From Climacium dendroides (taxonomy: Eukaryota > Streptophyta > Bryopsida > Hypnales > Climaciaceae): DNA of 64,000 nucleotides. Positions within the stretch are counted from its first letter, which is position 1, and each line of letters begins with the position of its first letter. Positions 33,701 to 46,607 of the stretch are shown here, in pieces. The stretch covers positions 16,662,001 through 16,726,000 of the forward strand of contig OX467088.1 of the NCBI GenBank assembly GCA_950106755.1, written 5' to 3'. Under the pieces are notes generated by a model. The model saw only the letters and a program-made list of their open reading frames with translations, was not told the origin of the DNA and did no database searches. Made by a program: the position numbers and the translations under genes.

Positions 33701-36336
33701 GCTATATGTGACAATCGACTAAAGCATTTGTTTTGAACTTAAAAGCTTTATTATAGGCAACAATTTTGACCTTTTAACACATAGTTGTACGAATATCAAT
33801 CAATGTCTAGAGAGATGTATTATTAAAAAAATCTTTTGGGAATCATTACAATTTTTATTTGAATCAAACACCAAAGCTATTTATTTAATTATTTTTAATT
33901 CTAAATTTGTTAGTTAAATTTTTCATCATTTGTAATGTTTTAAACTTAAAAATTTCTCTTCTACAAATTTAAGACACCTTGTATTTGTCAATACAAAATA
34001 TATAAAATACATTATCTATGCACCCTAATTATATTCTTCAATAAGAAAAATGCATAATACGGTTTATCATTTTTATGTTCAGGTGTACTTAATAAGCAAA
34101 TTTGAGATTTTCAATTAAATCATAGACAAACATCACCAAATATTTCTTGAAATTGCAATTATATTCACACAAATATATTAGATTAAAGACATTGCTTGTC
34201 CTAGTGCAAATTAAAGCTAATTGCTCCTTACAAAGGATCTATCTATGTTTTTAATCCTTTGGTCTATTACGTTGCAATTTGTGGCAAAGTTTTGCAGTTT
34301 GAATCAATTCAAAGTTAAGGAAGGCATCTTCATAGTTACCCTCATGATCTCCTTGTTGTATGGTCATAAACTAATGGCAATGCTTGCACTTGGAGCTTGC
34401 GTTGTTAGTTTTCAATACATTGAAGCTAGTACTTCAAAGAGAAATCTATAGATTGTTTAGGTGGTTCAAGAGTGTTAACATTTGTTTATCTTCGAAACGA
34501 ACTAAATTATGTGTCAAGTTCAAATCCAACATTGAAAATAGTCTTTTAGTTCGGCTTCATTGCAGCCAATACATGAGTGCTTTGAACAAAATCTTTGATC
34601 GAATATTAGTTTAGGATACTTTATGATGACATGATTTTCATTGGCATGTCACATCTGAACATCAAGATGTCCATCAATACATTAGGATTCAACCCTAGAA
34701 TCTATCAGAATCATGAAAAAAATTATAAAAGAATAAATTCTTTTTTGGATGACTGAGATGGTCCATATGAAAAAAATTGATAGGCATGAATCCTAAACTC
34801 ATCTTGACCAATGCTAATAAACATCTTAATGAGAAAAGCCAACGTTAGTGTCACAAGTGCTCTACAAATTCTATATTAAAGAAAGTTGCTAGTAGAATTT
34901 TGAACTATATGATTTTGAAATATTTATATATGTAAATGAAATTCATTAGAAAAATTCATTATACATCTATTTTAAATTTGTGTGCCCAGCACCATTACTA
35001 GCACTTCCTATCATGCATTTGCTTGATACTAAAAAAAATTAATTAACCAATTTCGGCCTAAAATTCATCACAAGAATAACATAGATTTATAAGGACCTAC
35101 AATGACAATGAAGTCACCCTTAATCAAAATTTAATAAAATATTTTAATTGAAAAGGTGATTTGGGACAATTTAAAGTTAAAAAATAAAGATAAAAATAGA
35201 ATATATAGAAATAAGGAATCTATTCCAAATTAAAAACTATAATATAATGTCAACAATAAAGGTGAAAACCTACCATCTAAAACTACATTCAAATCAATTT
35301 TTTATTGTCTTTAGACTACAAGAGACAAGGTTTTCTATTGATAGAAAGTAAGGTAGCAACACCTAATTACCACACTTTCACAAGGAGATCACTTAGAGTG
35401 TCCATTAGAAACTACGTGTGTTAAGATTTTCAATCCTCTATTTTATGTTTTAAATTTTAAATAAAAGGAAAAGAAAAAAAAATGAGGAGATTCCTCTACT
35501 TTGAAAGTTTATGTTGTGAATTATTGGTATTTTTATTTGTTAATTATAATTAGTTACAAATTTTTGAAGTAAAAAAATACATTGTAAAGCTAAAAATAAT
35601 TTTCATACCCCTATTTTATTTCAGAAAAAATTGTCTAAGAAATGAACAAAAAAATTGCTTAAAATAACTCTTTGTTCAAAGTTCATTTTCTTTGAATAAT
35701 GATGCAATGGTCATCCAAATGTGTTTTCTATAAATATTTCAGTTGAAAAATATGCCATTTTAGCTCATTTTTCAACCTATTCTAGAAATTATTTCATATG
35801 TCATTTGAGTTGGGAATTTTCAGCACCCTAAACTTTTAGTCAATATTAAACAAAAGCTCAAAACTATAGATTGAAATTGTTGTTTATTAAAAAGTATATA
35901 GGGATCCAAAAAATCACTTGAACTCACGTGGTTTCTTATAGATACACTAAGTGATCCCTTGGGGCACACTTTCCATCCCATGTCATCTAAAAAAATGACT
36001 TAGAATAAATGAACACTTAAAACCACCTCAACTTTTTTAAGTAACCAATGAGAAGTGAGCAGTTTTCAGAAGCAACCAATGGAAGTTGAAACATTTTGTG
36101 TTTCAAAGGTGTCCATTCAAGGTGAGTCTAGTATTAAGTATAGGCTATTCTAAATTTTCAACTTTAAAAAATTGTAAAATATTGCTAGAGTGTTGGAAAG
36201 TTGTAAATCCACTTGGGGACATTTATTTTGAGTTTGCTAGTAAAAGCATTGCCACCAATTACATTCCATTTGACTACACATCAAGAATTGGTGAAGCACT
36301 TACTACCTTGTGAGATGTGGCAGTGCATCGAGGACT
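30753..36336. other. AT-rich region between GSTF copy 4 and the CACTA element
   Basis: Contains unit 4 flank in two pieces, unidentified AT-rich DNA at 31100-32740 (partly similar to 24340-24540), a 260-base insertion near 33130-33390, and about 2.3 kb (33970-36336) in which I recognise nothing. The short open frames present have no family resemblance. Confidence 0.5.
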
Positions 36337-37029
36337 TGACACTATAAGAAAACTATGTTTGCCGCGACATCGCAATTTGGACACCCGGACGTCGCGCGTG
36401 ACGCGTTCTATGTCTGCGCTGATGTCCAATCACTTTGTGCTGCCGTGGACATGCCAAAAACATGGTACGTTGCATCAGATTTGCAGGCCGGACATCGTGA
36501 TGTCCAAAAAGACATCGGTCAACGGATAACTTTAGGAGTTGACATGTGGCTACCACCTAGGCGCGAGAAAGCTAGAGTGTCATTTTTTTCATCCATTGCC
36601 CATCTATGATGTGGCATCTGACGTGTAAGTGACGTGGCATGCCATGTCGATGCTGACGGAGTTGGCTGACGTGACATCCGCAGATGCTGATGTGGAATTT
36701 TTTGGGGCCACTTGTCTGGTCTGCCTAGCATTCTAGGATGTCTTCTGAGACATCGTTGTGGATGTCCAGGTGTCTTAAATGATGTCAGGTGAAACAGTTG
36801 TATGCTAATTGAAATGTCCATTCGAACGTCTGGAGTTTGCACATGCGTGCTTCTTAAAGCATTACCCTGTCATAGGAGATGTCTGCTTGCACAAGCCAGC
36901 ACAAGTACATGTTGGGGTAGCAGATGCCTTCTTGTACTGTAGGATGTCAGCGATGACATCCACTTGTTTGATCTTCATAGAAGGAGATGCAATTATGAAC
37001 ACACTTATTTCTTGGGACATCTTAGGGAA

Positions 37030-37265
37030 CGCATGTATGCATTGTATTGGACGTTCTAATGTCTCATGCAGACATTGTATCGGACATTCCAATGTTTTTT
37101 GTACGCATTATATTGGACATTTTGATGTCCAATGGATTCGTTGCATGGGACACTCTGATGTCCTCTGTATGCATTGTATTGGGCATTCCGGTGTTTTATG
37201 GATTTGCTGTATGGGACACTCTAATGCTTCATGTATGCATTGTATTGGACATTATGATGTTACAA
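37030..37265. repeat. Subterminal repeats of the CACTA element
   Basis: Alternating imperfect copies of about 40 bases containing TGTATTGGACATTCCGATG-like and GGGACACTCTGATGTC-like words. They produce an open frame of repeated CIGHS-like residues that is a by-product of the repeat. Similar GATGTC/GACATC words recur through the rest of the element's ends. Confidence 0.7.
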
Positions 37266-39419
37266 TTCAAAGATTGCACAACATATTATGCTACTTTTGA
37301 CATCAAGAACATCCACAATTTGCCTGTGACGTGACAAGGGACTACGTCTATGACATATTCATAGAATAGAAAATCCAATACAAAAAACAACCATGTCTCA
37401 CAAAGGAGGGTCACGGTAGAACACAAAGCCGAATTTCAAAATGAACCCTAAGCCAAACAAAGAAATCAACACAAACCAAAATACATATAACCGAATTTTA
37501 GCTGAAGACATCCACTTCGGCTTCTACACTCCCTCTACTTGTTGGACACGTGAACGTCTGCAGCGACGTCCCATTGCTGATTCTAACGTATTCTTGTCTC
37601 CTAGGACGTCTTCTACAACACACTCTACATTCAATATAACACAAGTATCAACGACTTCGTGTTCTTGGAAACACTGCCCATATATGAGGGTGGCATAATC
37701 CCAATACAAACATTAACATTGGCAAGAACCTCACAGTGTGCTCATTTTTTGCGTGGTGCCTTTCCTTTCTTAGGGGGGTCCCCCGTCTGAGGAGGGCTTG
37801 GCTTCGAAGCCTTCGGTGTGGCTGCCTTCGTTGACTTTGTTGGAGCCACAAACTTCGACGGCTTGGCACCTAATACACTTCTTGTGACCTGATTGGATCG
37901 ACTTGATGACCTATAAGATTGCGAATTTGCCACCTGCAACCAAGCGATAACACCAAACACTTTACAAAATGGGCACTCATCACATTTTTTGCTACAAGTG
38001 GATGCAACAACACAAAAGCAAATTCTTATGTGGAAATAAACATGAAGGTGAGCCAGTGAACTCCTATTATATGGTCTACAATGTTGACAATACCTCTTGC
38101 ACTCTCCCTAGTTCTACTGCTGGTTTAGACATGTGGACTGGGGCAGGGGCAACATCTTCCACGGGTCTGTGCTAGACTTCTCCGCGTCCTTACCGACATC
38201 CTCAGAAGCATCGTTGTGCTTCAGAATGTTCTCCATAGCAGACACTTGGACATCCTCGCCGACGTCTGTACTAGCGTTGTTGTCAGCCTTGACGTCTGAA
38301 ACGGTGTCCTTCAAGTAGTCAACTTCTTCTCCATCGTCGCCTGGGACATCTTGAACGGTGTCACCAACGTCTGCGGTATTGACTTGAAGATCCCCCCCGA
38401 CGTCCGTGGGGACATTCTCAGCACCATCCTTCTTCAAAAGAATGATACCGCCCACAACATTTTCACCAACACCTTCTGTATTTGAGACAAGTTGCTGCTG
38501 AAGATTGTTGCCTCCAATGGAATGAACAAGTTGTTGGAGAAGTTCTTCTACTCGAGCTAGGCGCCCTCCCAACTCAACTGTCGAGGCTCGCACTTCTTCT
38601 ATATCTGGACCATAGTCATGAGGTAATTTGTGTGCCTCTGCTTGCCGCCGCGCATACTCTTTCTCCGTTGCCTCCTTCACCTCTAGTTCATAAGGTATGC
38701 GTCCAAGTTGCAAGGTCTAGCACATGAAAAAAATTAGAGGTGGCATTCCAAAGGAGCTCCACAAAAAAATGAGACATTGATGTCCAGAAAAACATCAAGT
38801 CAGACATGAGCATAATAAATACAGACATCATACAATGCAGCATGATGTCAGAACGGACATGATAAACACATGGAAGTTTAAGACTCTCACCAATTCGCCA
38901 ATCACAGTCTTCTCAATGATCCTCATCTGTGTCTCCTTGGACGCCTTTGCCTTGGAAACTACACGCATCTGCACAGACTTCTCCTTAGCTAGGTCTGAGT
39001 TGCGCCTCTCTTGTAACTTCTGCCATACCAAAGCATCAACATCTGTTGGCTTCGGGCACCCTGCATCGATCATCTTCATCAAATTATGGCGAAGATTAAT
39101 GAGGGTCTTGGTCACGTACTGTGGAAACCACTGCGGGTTGATCTCCACTCACTACAACAATGGCAGTGTTTTATGACTGCAAAATATGACTGCAGTGAGT
39201 CGTAAAATTAAAAAATATGACTCATGCAGAAATCACTGTAGATGACTCGGGATATGACTGACTCTAGTAGTTTAGAAGCAGTCGCTTCAGACATCAGTCA
39301 TATTGACAATCATATGGGTTGAGGGGTATAAATACCCATTTTTAGCCATAGTATGCCAACTAGGCGTATACTTTGACTATCCTAGGGTTTTTTTGACTTT
39401 TTCTTGGGTTGCCCGAGCA

Positions 39420-39850
39420 AATAAAAAAATCCTATGTGGAATATGACTGTGTCGAGTCATATTTTTTGATGACGTGGAATATGACTGTGATGAGTCATAT
39501 TTTTTGATGACGTGGAATATGACTGTGGTGAGTCATATTTTGCAGTAACATGGAATATGACTGTGGTGAGTCATATTTTGCAGTGATGTGGAATATGTCT
39601 GCGGTCAGTCATATTTGTAGTAACATGGAATATGATTGCAATGAGTCATATTTGTAGTAACATGGAATATGACTGCAATGAGTCATATTTTTTGGTTACA
39701 TGGAATATAACTAGTGTGAGTCATATTTTGCAGTAATGTGGAATATGACTACGGTGAGTCATATTCTTGTTAATGTGAAAAATGATTCTCATGAGTCATA
39801 TTTTTGAATGATATAGAATACGACTCTTGTCAGTCATATTACTAACTACA
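39420..39850. repeat. Subterminal repeats of the inner CACTA
   Basis: About ten imperfect copies of a unit of roughly 40 bases: GGAATATGACTGTGGTGAG followed by TCATATTTTGCAGTAACAT. Each holds an ATGACT...AGTCAT inverted pair, the usual layout for CACTA transposase binding. Single units reappear near the right end (about 41565-41670). Confidence 0.8.
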
Positions 39851-40369
39851 ATCACATTTTTAATGCATTTTAAGTAGACATGATATATAACTATCATACA
39901 TCAAGATGATTTGACAATTGAATAAAAAGCCTCATGCAATTAAAAATGAATATATAATATATGATTTTAGAGATGTATGAGAGATAATCATATTAAAGAA
40001 GGAGAATGTAAGAACAAATACAACTATTTTCATTGACATTTATTAGTCACTAATACAAAATCTATATATCACAATGAATCATTCACACAATCCAATAAGG
40101 CCTACAATCCTTACAATAATGTGAAGATGGCTTCATTGGATTGTAAGTAGCCTTCAATGTCTTTGTTTCAACTTTTGGTGCCTGCATATACAATTAAAGA
40201 AATGAGATGTTAATTTTTAGTGATTGAACAACAAAGCTCAACCTTCAAAGGCTTATAACAACACAAAATATGTACCTCAAGTTTAGGATAGGAAGAATAA
40301 GATTGATAATGGAGGAAACAAGAAAAAAAAGATAAGTATTAAGAAATAACAAGAAGTAAAAGTTAAGAT

Positions 40370-40930
40370 GCAACAAGAAATAAGAAGCAACAACTAAGAC
40401 ACAACAAGAAACAACTAAACAACAACTAAGACACAACAAAAAAACAAGAAACAACAACTAAAACGTAAGAAGAAACACAAAATAAGAAACAACAACTAAG
40501 ACACAACAAGAAACAACTAAACAACAATTAAGACACAACAAAAAACAAGAAACAACAACTAAAACGTAAGAAGAAACACAAAATAAGAAACAACAACTAA
40601 GACACAACAAGAAACAACTAAACAACAACTAAGACATAACAAAAAACAAGAAACAACAACTAAAACGTAAGAAGAAACACAAAATAAGAAACAACAACTA
40701 AGACACAATAAGAAACAAGAAGCAACAATTAAGACACAACAAGAAACAACTAAGCAACAACTAAGACACAACAAAAAACAAGAAACAACAACTAAAACGT
40801 AAAAAGAAACAACAACTAAGACACAACATGAAGTAACAATTAAGACACAAGAAGAAATAAGAAGCAACAACTAAGATACAAGAAGAAACAAAAAGCACTA
40901 ACTAAGACACAACAAGAAACAACAAGAAAT
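40370..40930. repeat. AAC-rich satellite, about 101-bp period
   Basis: A longer unit containing AAAACGTAAGAAGAAACACA recurs at about 40459, 40560 and 40661, with a further degenerate copy near 40793. It is itself built of AACAAC/AAGACACAAC words. The Leu/Val/Cys-rich minus-strand frames here are products of the repeat, not genes. Confidence 0.75.
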
Positions 40931-41157
40931 GAGAGTGTAGATGCAACAAGAAGAAATAAGAAACAAGAACTACAAAATAAGAACTAAAAAGAAGAAAGAG
41001 TTCAAATGCAAGAAAAAAAAAATTTAGATGCAACAATAAGAAGCAAGAAACATGAAGTAAAGAGCAATAAGACACAAGAGTTGAGATGCAACAAAAAACA
41101 ACAACAAATGAGAACTAAGAGACAATAGAAGGTAAGGAAGAAGAACCACAAGAAGTG

Positions 41158-41330
41158 ACGGCTAGGGTTTCAAAACCCTAAAAAATGGCGGCTAGGGTTT
41201 TAAAACCCTAAAAAGCGGCGACTAGGGTTTCAAAACCCTAAAAAGTGGCGGCTAGGGTTTAGGAACCCTAAAAAAATAATGGTTAGGGTCTCAAAACACT
41301 AAAAAAGTGGTGACTAGGATTCAAGATCCG
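41158..41330. repeat. Telobox-like palindromic repeat array
   Basis: Five or six copies of a unit of about 33 bases with the core CTAGGGTTTCAAAACCCTAA, that is, head-to-head copies of the plant telobox AAACCCTA, separated by AAAGTGGCGG-like spacers. It lies near the right end of the inner CACTA. Confidence 0.8.
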
Positions 41331-43840
41331 AAAAAGTAGGTGACTATGATTTCAAAATTCTAAATGATGGCTTATTTATATTTTTGTTAGAATTGCCCGT
41401 ATTCTTTTTGAATTGCCCAAAATAAAAAAAAATTCACTACTATGAAAATATAATTGATAATATGACTCAATGTTCCCAAACATGTTCCCTACGTTCCCTA
41501 TGAAGTACTTTGGTATTCTTAATGGCCATATAGTATACACTTGTGAAGTACAAGGCGTAAAAATGACTGGTAGTCATATTTTGCAGTCATATTTCTCCCC
41601 CAAAGTGTTGGCCTTCAAGAATATGACTGCAAGCAGTCGCTAGTCATCCTCAGTCATAATTCTGCAGTTATAAAACACTGCCATTGTTGTAGTGACTTGG
41701 TCGCCTCCAACCTCCTAGTCTAAAATAAGAGGGCCACAATACATAAACACTTGCAAACGATAAGACTTTTGAAATAATTTAATTCTAGTGGTACAATGAT
41801 GTCTACACGGACATCATTGAAGACATCCTCGCGCCGCTACAGACGTTAAGATAGAATGCACGGTGATGCTCACCCAGATGTCATCTTCAACATGAACATG
41901 TCTAGGAGGACATCAAATTTGGAAAAAGAACTGAGGGCCTCCTAAGGCAACTTGGCCACGTGACGTTACCTGCATAGACTTTGTCGAAGAAGCGTTGTTT
42001 TCATCCAGTGGCTGGTCAGCCCAGCCAAACAAGGGATTCAGTCCCTTGGCAAAAGCCTTGATATCATTTATCAGATAGGCTGTTGTCTTCCCATGGGGAT
42101 GACCACGTCTGTCTACCTCCACATATTGTTTACGCTTGCGATTGCTCTCCTTCTTCACATGGCGTTTACGATGTAGAGGTGTGGTAGGCTCCTTCTCCAT
42201 GATCATTATGTCATCTTCTTCATCCGCGTCCTTGTCAAGAGACCGAGAGATGCTCCTACGAAACCTCAAATGCAAATAATACTTACAAGTTAACGTCCAG
42301 TCGGTCATCAATTAGGACATCAACTCAGACATCAACTTCGACAGCAGACTAAGACGTGCAAATGCAGAAGACAACATGCTCTGTCTAACACAATGTCTAC
42401 AGAAAAACCGTAGAGGTTTAGGTGCTGCTGGTTACCTTTGCTCAAATTCAATAGAGTTGTTCTCATTCATGGACAACTCTTCTTTGTTCCTCCTATGCTG
42501 TGACACTCCCATGCGACGCCTCTTGGGCGGCAGGGTACTTGTTGTAGCCTTCCCTTTGTCCTTTTCACGACTAGTCACGTGCCATGTATCATTCCTTTGC
42601 TTAGATCGTTGCTCTGGGAGTGGCCGACCTCTACCGCGAACTTCCTTCACGGTAGAGTCGTCATTGTCACTGTCGGGATGATGCCGATCTTGTGCTACCC
42701 GTTTCATGGGTAGCTTCTTCCGAGCAACGGGAGCCATCTCCAATAGCGGCTAGGAATGAAAAGCCTCACCTGAAACCTATAACAGAAGGAAAGACAAACA
42801 CGACACAAAATTACAAGAACAAAATAGCCAATTGAAATGCAGTGACGGTGTGCAGTCCAGGACATCAATTTGAGCATTTGGACGTCTAAGAAAACATTAG
42901 GACGTCTCAACGGACACCCAACGTCCGGAGTGACGGCATACAAGACACCCCAAAATTTAGAACGTGACACATGATGCATTTCAGTGCATCACATTGGACA
43001 CCTGCATGTCTAGGAAAACATTATTACGCCACAAGGGAGGCCCAATGGTAGTCTCATCTGCGAATAGGACACGAGAGACTGGACATTATGTCCACTTTGA
43101 CATCCACTCTCACAAACCAAAACAAGAATCACACCTACAAATGAAAACCAAGGTGGTGGAGTGCAAGAAAGACGATTCAAGGTTTAGGGTGATAAATTCA
43201 CAACAAATCAAAACAAAACAAAATTAAAACAAAAACAAGAAACAAAAATGGAGCTCCCACTTGAGTGGTGAACACCTTCCAAGCTGCGGAGGGTCTCCCC
43301 CTGTCCGAGGCAGCTCCCCCTGCGGAGGGGCTCCCATCTGCGGCATCGGGGGGGCTCCCTGCCACAACGCCGGCAGGGCGAGGCGGGCTCCCCACAGGGG
43401 TTCCCCGTAGAGGGCTCCCTGCCTGCCTCGGCTGGGGGCTCTCCGCAGCGGCGCCCTCGCCTTTGCGCCGGGGTTCCCCGCTTGGACGTCGGGGTTTCCT
43501 GCTTGGGCGTAGGAGTCCTTTGCTCTTTCGCGTCTGCTTCCATGCTCCGTCTCCGCACGCTCCTCCTCCATCGAGTGTTCCTTCAACCAAAAAACTGCAT
43601 CAACAAATACACAAGGGAATTCCAATTTCATGCATGAGACTCATAGAAGCTTGTAGTGATGTTCACTAAGACACCAGTTGAAGCCCTACTGTGTTGCGGA
43701 TGAAAAAAATGGATGAAAAACGTCGCCACCAACACAATGCTGAGGATGCGACTTTCATTCGCGAGGAGCTGCGACCGAGGGCGGGGAGCTCCTAGGTGGC
43801 TACAGCCTACGGGCGGGGCGGGGCGCCTACGGAGGGAGAA

Positions 43841-44060
43841 GCGGGAGGGGAGGGGAGGGGAGGGGAGGGGAGGAGGGGAGGGGAGGGGAGGAGAGGAGGG
43901 GAGGAGGTGAGGGGAGGTGAGGAGGGGAGGGGAGGAGGGGAGGGGAGGGGAGGAGGGGAGGGGAGGAGGTGAGGGGAGGTGAGGAGGGGAGGGGAGGAGG
44001 GGAGGGGAGGAGGGGAAGAGAGGAGAGGAGGGAGGGGAGAGGACGAAGGAGAGAGGAGGG
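43841..44060 (+). repeat. G-rich GGGGAGG minisatellite
   Basis: About 220 bases of almost pure purine on the + strand, made of GGGGAGGGGAGGAGGGGAGG-like blocks with two longer near-repeats. No coding role: the Ser/Pro frames on the minus strand are artefacts. Runs of four G at short spacing could form G-quadruplexes. Confidence 0.9.
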
Positions 44061-44744
44061 AGCAGAAGGGAGGGAGCAGGAGCAGGAGGCTGCCATTGTC
44101 TCGGTGTGGTGCAAGAGAAATTGCAAAGGTGTGGTGCAAGAGAAATGTCTTACCTTGTCCAATTTTGCAACTTCATGCGTTGAGTGTTGTGGCACTCTAG
44201 TTAGAAAGAAGGATTACTTTATGACGAAAATAGAGTAAGGGGACCCATTACTAGCATATTTTTTTGGTTAGGATAAATTATTCAGCCTTTAAAATGCTAG
44301 ATTCAGACTTAAGGACCTTCGGAATTCCTTAATATGATAAAGTAGTTAAAAAGGAAGATAGTCCATCCGGAATCAGAAACCGGATTGTAGTCCTTTTCCA
44401 GGAAATTCAATTAAGAACGGAAATAGGAATAACGGCGAAATAGACTTACGAGCTAATCCTACCGAAAGCCTATGCTTAACATTAATCTCCTAGCGGAAAT
44501 GATGGATTACCGGGGAAATCCTATCCGTTAGAAAAGTACCAACGGTAGGAACCTTAACGGACACCGGGATCGGAATTCGAGGAAAGGGAAAAAGGGAAAT
44601 TCTTTTCCGTTCGGGATCATTCTAGGTTGTTAATTTTCTGTAATTCCGAGGTGAGCTCTGAGCAAGAGAGAGAGGGAATTCTATTCCGGATTCTCAAAAG
44701 AGAGAAGTGAGGTGATTTACTCGTCTTGTCCGGAGTAGAGTTGT

Positions 44745-46607
44745 ATGTTTTTGGAGCAGTTGGAGGAATCGTTAGTCGCCATGAGTGATAGGGAGAGCTC
44801 TGAGGATATGAGCAGTGAGGAAGGAGTACTGTTAGCACTCCGGACAGTAGTTCCTATCATTCCGGAAGATGAGAACGAGAAGGCGCAGTTGGAAGAGGAT
44901 TTTACTCGTATCGGCTGCTTGGGACTACTCAAGGTGCCCTGGAACCTGCGGGAGGAAGCGATGGTGCAGGAGCTACTCGAAGAGGCAACTGAGAAAATGA
45001 AAAGCACAATCCGGGGGCAGCCATGAATCCGGGGGCAGCCATGAAGGTGGACGACGGAGCACTGGGAGAAGGCGTATGGCTTCACCGCATTCGGAGAAGG
45101 TTTGAACACACAGCGGGACAAGGACAAGGGTAAGTATATCCGAACCATTCACGCAAAGAATGGGTACATGATTGCGCATTGTGGGGATGAGCGTGAGAGA
45201 AGAGTTTTAGAATTTCTGGCTCCGATTATCAATCCGGACAGGCCAACCTAGCTCACAGTCACCTTGTCCAACTGCATCTTTGATGCACTAACCGGAGCGA
45301 GAGAGATAAGGTGGGGGTTAGTGATCAAGGAGACAGTGAGGAAAATGGTCGCTGCTGTAGGGAAAACTAAACCCTCCGGTTTAACACCCTTCCTCTACCA
45401 CCTCTATGATTCCTTAGGATTCCTGAGTGAGAAAGAATACGAGACTTACCAATCTGCCTTAGTGATGTTAGAGTTTGATATTGAAGACGAGCAGAAAGGG
45501 AAAGAAAGAGATTCAACTCCGGAACCGGAATCCAAGGAACCGAAACCCAGTCGTAAGGATAAGGGTCCAGAGGTAGGAACTAAGAAAGATGAGCCGACAT
45601 GGGATTCAGTCTGGAAGGGAGATACCTTAGGGTAGATCATTGAGGAGTTAACCAAGATCCGCCAGCATATAGCCAAAGAATGGGAAACCATTCAAAAAGT
45701 CAGCAAGGCGTTAGGAGTAGATCCCTCCCAGCTCACAAGGGAAGTAGATACTTTGCTACCCGGAAAGAATGTCTGGAAGTTGGAGAGTAAAGTAGAAGAG
45801 TTGACCGGGACCATAGGAGAGCTCTAGAATCAGGTCAAGGAGAAAATAGATGAATTAGAGAGGAGTAAGAAACTCTCTGCTGAATCTGTGGACTTGCTTG
45901 GGCGGATTGGGGAATTCCTTGGGAATACCGGAGATGTGGTGAATTGGGCCCGGTTGTTTGATGAGGGCATTCACAAGGAAGGAACGCAACTGGGGCCAAA
46001 GTTGGTCTCAGTTCTGGTTAGTTATGGTGCAAAGATGGAGAAGACTTTGAGTGAGATGAGAGACCTGTTGGGATTAAACCAATCAGGAAAAAAAATGGGA
46101 GGAACCGGTGGTGCCACCCCCTCTAAGGCTCCTTCTCCTTCTCCCATATCATCCAAGAAGGGGAAAGGGATTGAATTCACCCCTCCCCGAATCCCACCAT
46201 ACGAGAAGATGGGGTCTGAGGCCGGCAAAGATTCAACATCCGGATTGCATACCCGAAGTCACTCAAGGTTGGGCGAAAGTTTGGACTCTTCGGTCAGCAA
46301 GAAGCCAAGTCCGGTTCAACCAAGCGCTACCAAGAAGAAGCAAACAAACAAGAGGGCGAGGTCACTAGACGTTATTTCGGTTTCAGACGAAGAGGAGGAG
46401 GATTCGCCCGAGGTCAGTGACAAAGAAGGTAGTACAACTGAGTCTTCAGAATCAAAGTCGCCTCCCAAGAAAGGTAAATTGAAAGGGGCCACTCCAAGGA
46501 AGGGCCAGACATCACGAGGAGGGAAGATTGCGACCGGAAGGAAGCAACCCACCCGGAAAGGAGGGGCCAAGAATTTGGAAGACACCCCCAAGCGACCGAA
46601 GAAGTAA
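44745..46607 (+). pseudogene. Broken 621-codon transposon ORF, gag-like or unknown
   Basis: A single frame runs throughout but is stopped five times: TGA at 45024 and 45042 (the second inside an 18-bp tandem duplication) and TAG at 45249, 45633 and 45825. The N-terminal part is acidic. The middle contains HWEKAYGFTAFGEGL, RVLEFLAPIINP and REIRWGLVIKETVRKM, a globular segment like those in plant retroelement capsid-region proteins. It is followed by a coiled-coil stretch (KVEELTGTIGEL) and a very basic Ser/Lys/Pro tail (SPPKKGKLKG, TRKGGAKNLE). No protease, reverse transcriptase or integrase follows. The function is not recognised with confidence. Confidence 0.5.

Larger units (their letters stand above)
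25947..33970 (+). repeat. Tandem duplication unit 4 (contains GSTF copy 4)
   Basis: Fourth copy. The head (25985-26300) has five tandem copies of a 16-mer GACCAAGCTTCCGTCC-like unit. Its 5' flank departs from the others between 26296 and 26870, resumes near 26890, and departs again for much of 27300-28650. After the gene, sequence diverges at about 31098 and typical unit flank returns at about 32745-33130 and 33390-33970, split by about 260 foreign bases. Other than the GST, no gene is supported. Confidence 0.75.
39150..41694. mobile_element. Inner non-coding CACTA element (2545 bp)
   Basis: Ends CACTACAACAATGGCAGTGT and its complement, with flanking duplication ACT at 39147-39149 and 41695-41697. 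It has no transposase; the interior is entirely repeats (subterminal ATGACT/AGTCAT array, an AAC-rich satellite and a telobox-like array). It landed in an exon of the outer element's minus-strand gene, so it is younger than the outer element. Confidence 0.92.
37742..42743 (-). pseudogene. CACTA minus-strand gene (TnpA / Transposase_24-like), split by an inner CACTA
   Basis: Exons that fit together by GT-AG borders and phase: 42743-42436 (basic, with KRRRMGV-like nuclear-type clusters), 42264-41970 (acidic then KRKQYVEVDRRGHPHGKTTA), and 41714-38891, which is interrupted by a 2545-bp CACTA; without it and one ACT duplication the exon is 276 nt and in phase. Then comes an exon from 38716 to about 38114 with a helical segment followed by a DVGED/DVGKD acidic repeat, and possibly 37936-37742 (Lys/Pro/Ser-rich tail ending KKGKAPRKK). 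It resembles plant CACTA accessory proteins only loosely. A GC-rich Pro/Arg/Gly stretch at 43260-43631 may be an upstream exon, which I cannot confirm. Confidence 0.6.

Noticed and set aside
34221..34614. Two overlapping 76-aa frames in AT-rich DNA
   Set aside because: No domain, no splice-consistent neighbours and no conservation; expected by chance.
40245..40870. Minus-strand Leu/Val/Cys-rich open frames resembling membrane proteins
   Set aside because: They are translations of the AAC/AAG satellite; the periodicity of the DNA explains the protein pattern.
43807..44195. Ser/Pro/Leu-rich minus-strand frames
   Set aside because: Produced by the purine minisatellite; several frames are open at once, as expected for a low-complexity repeat.
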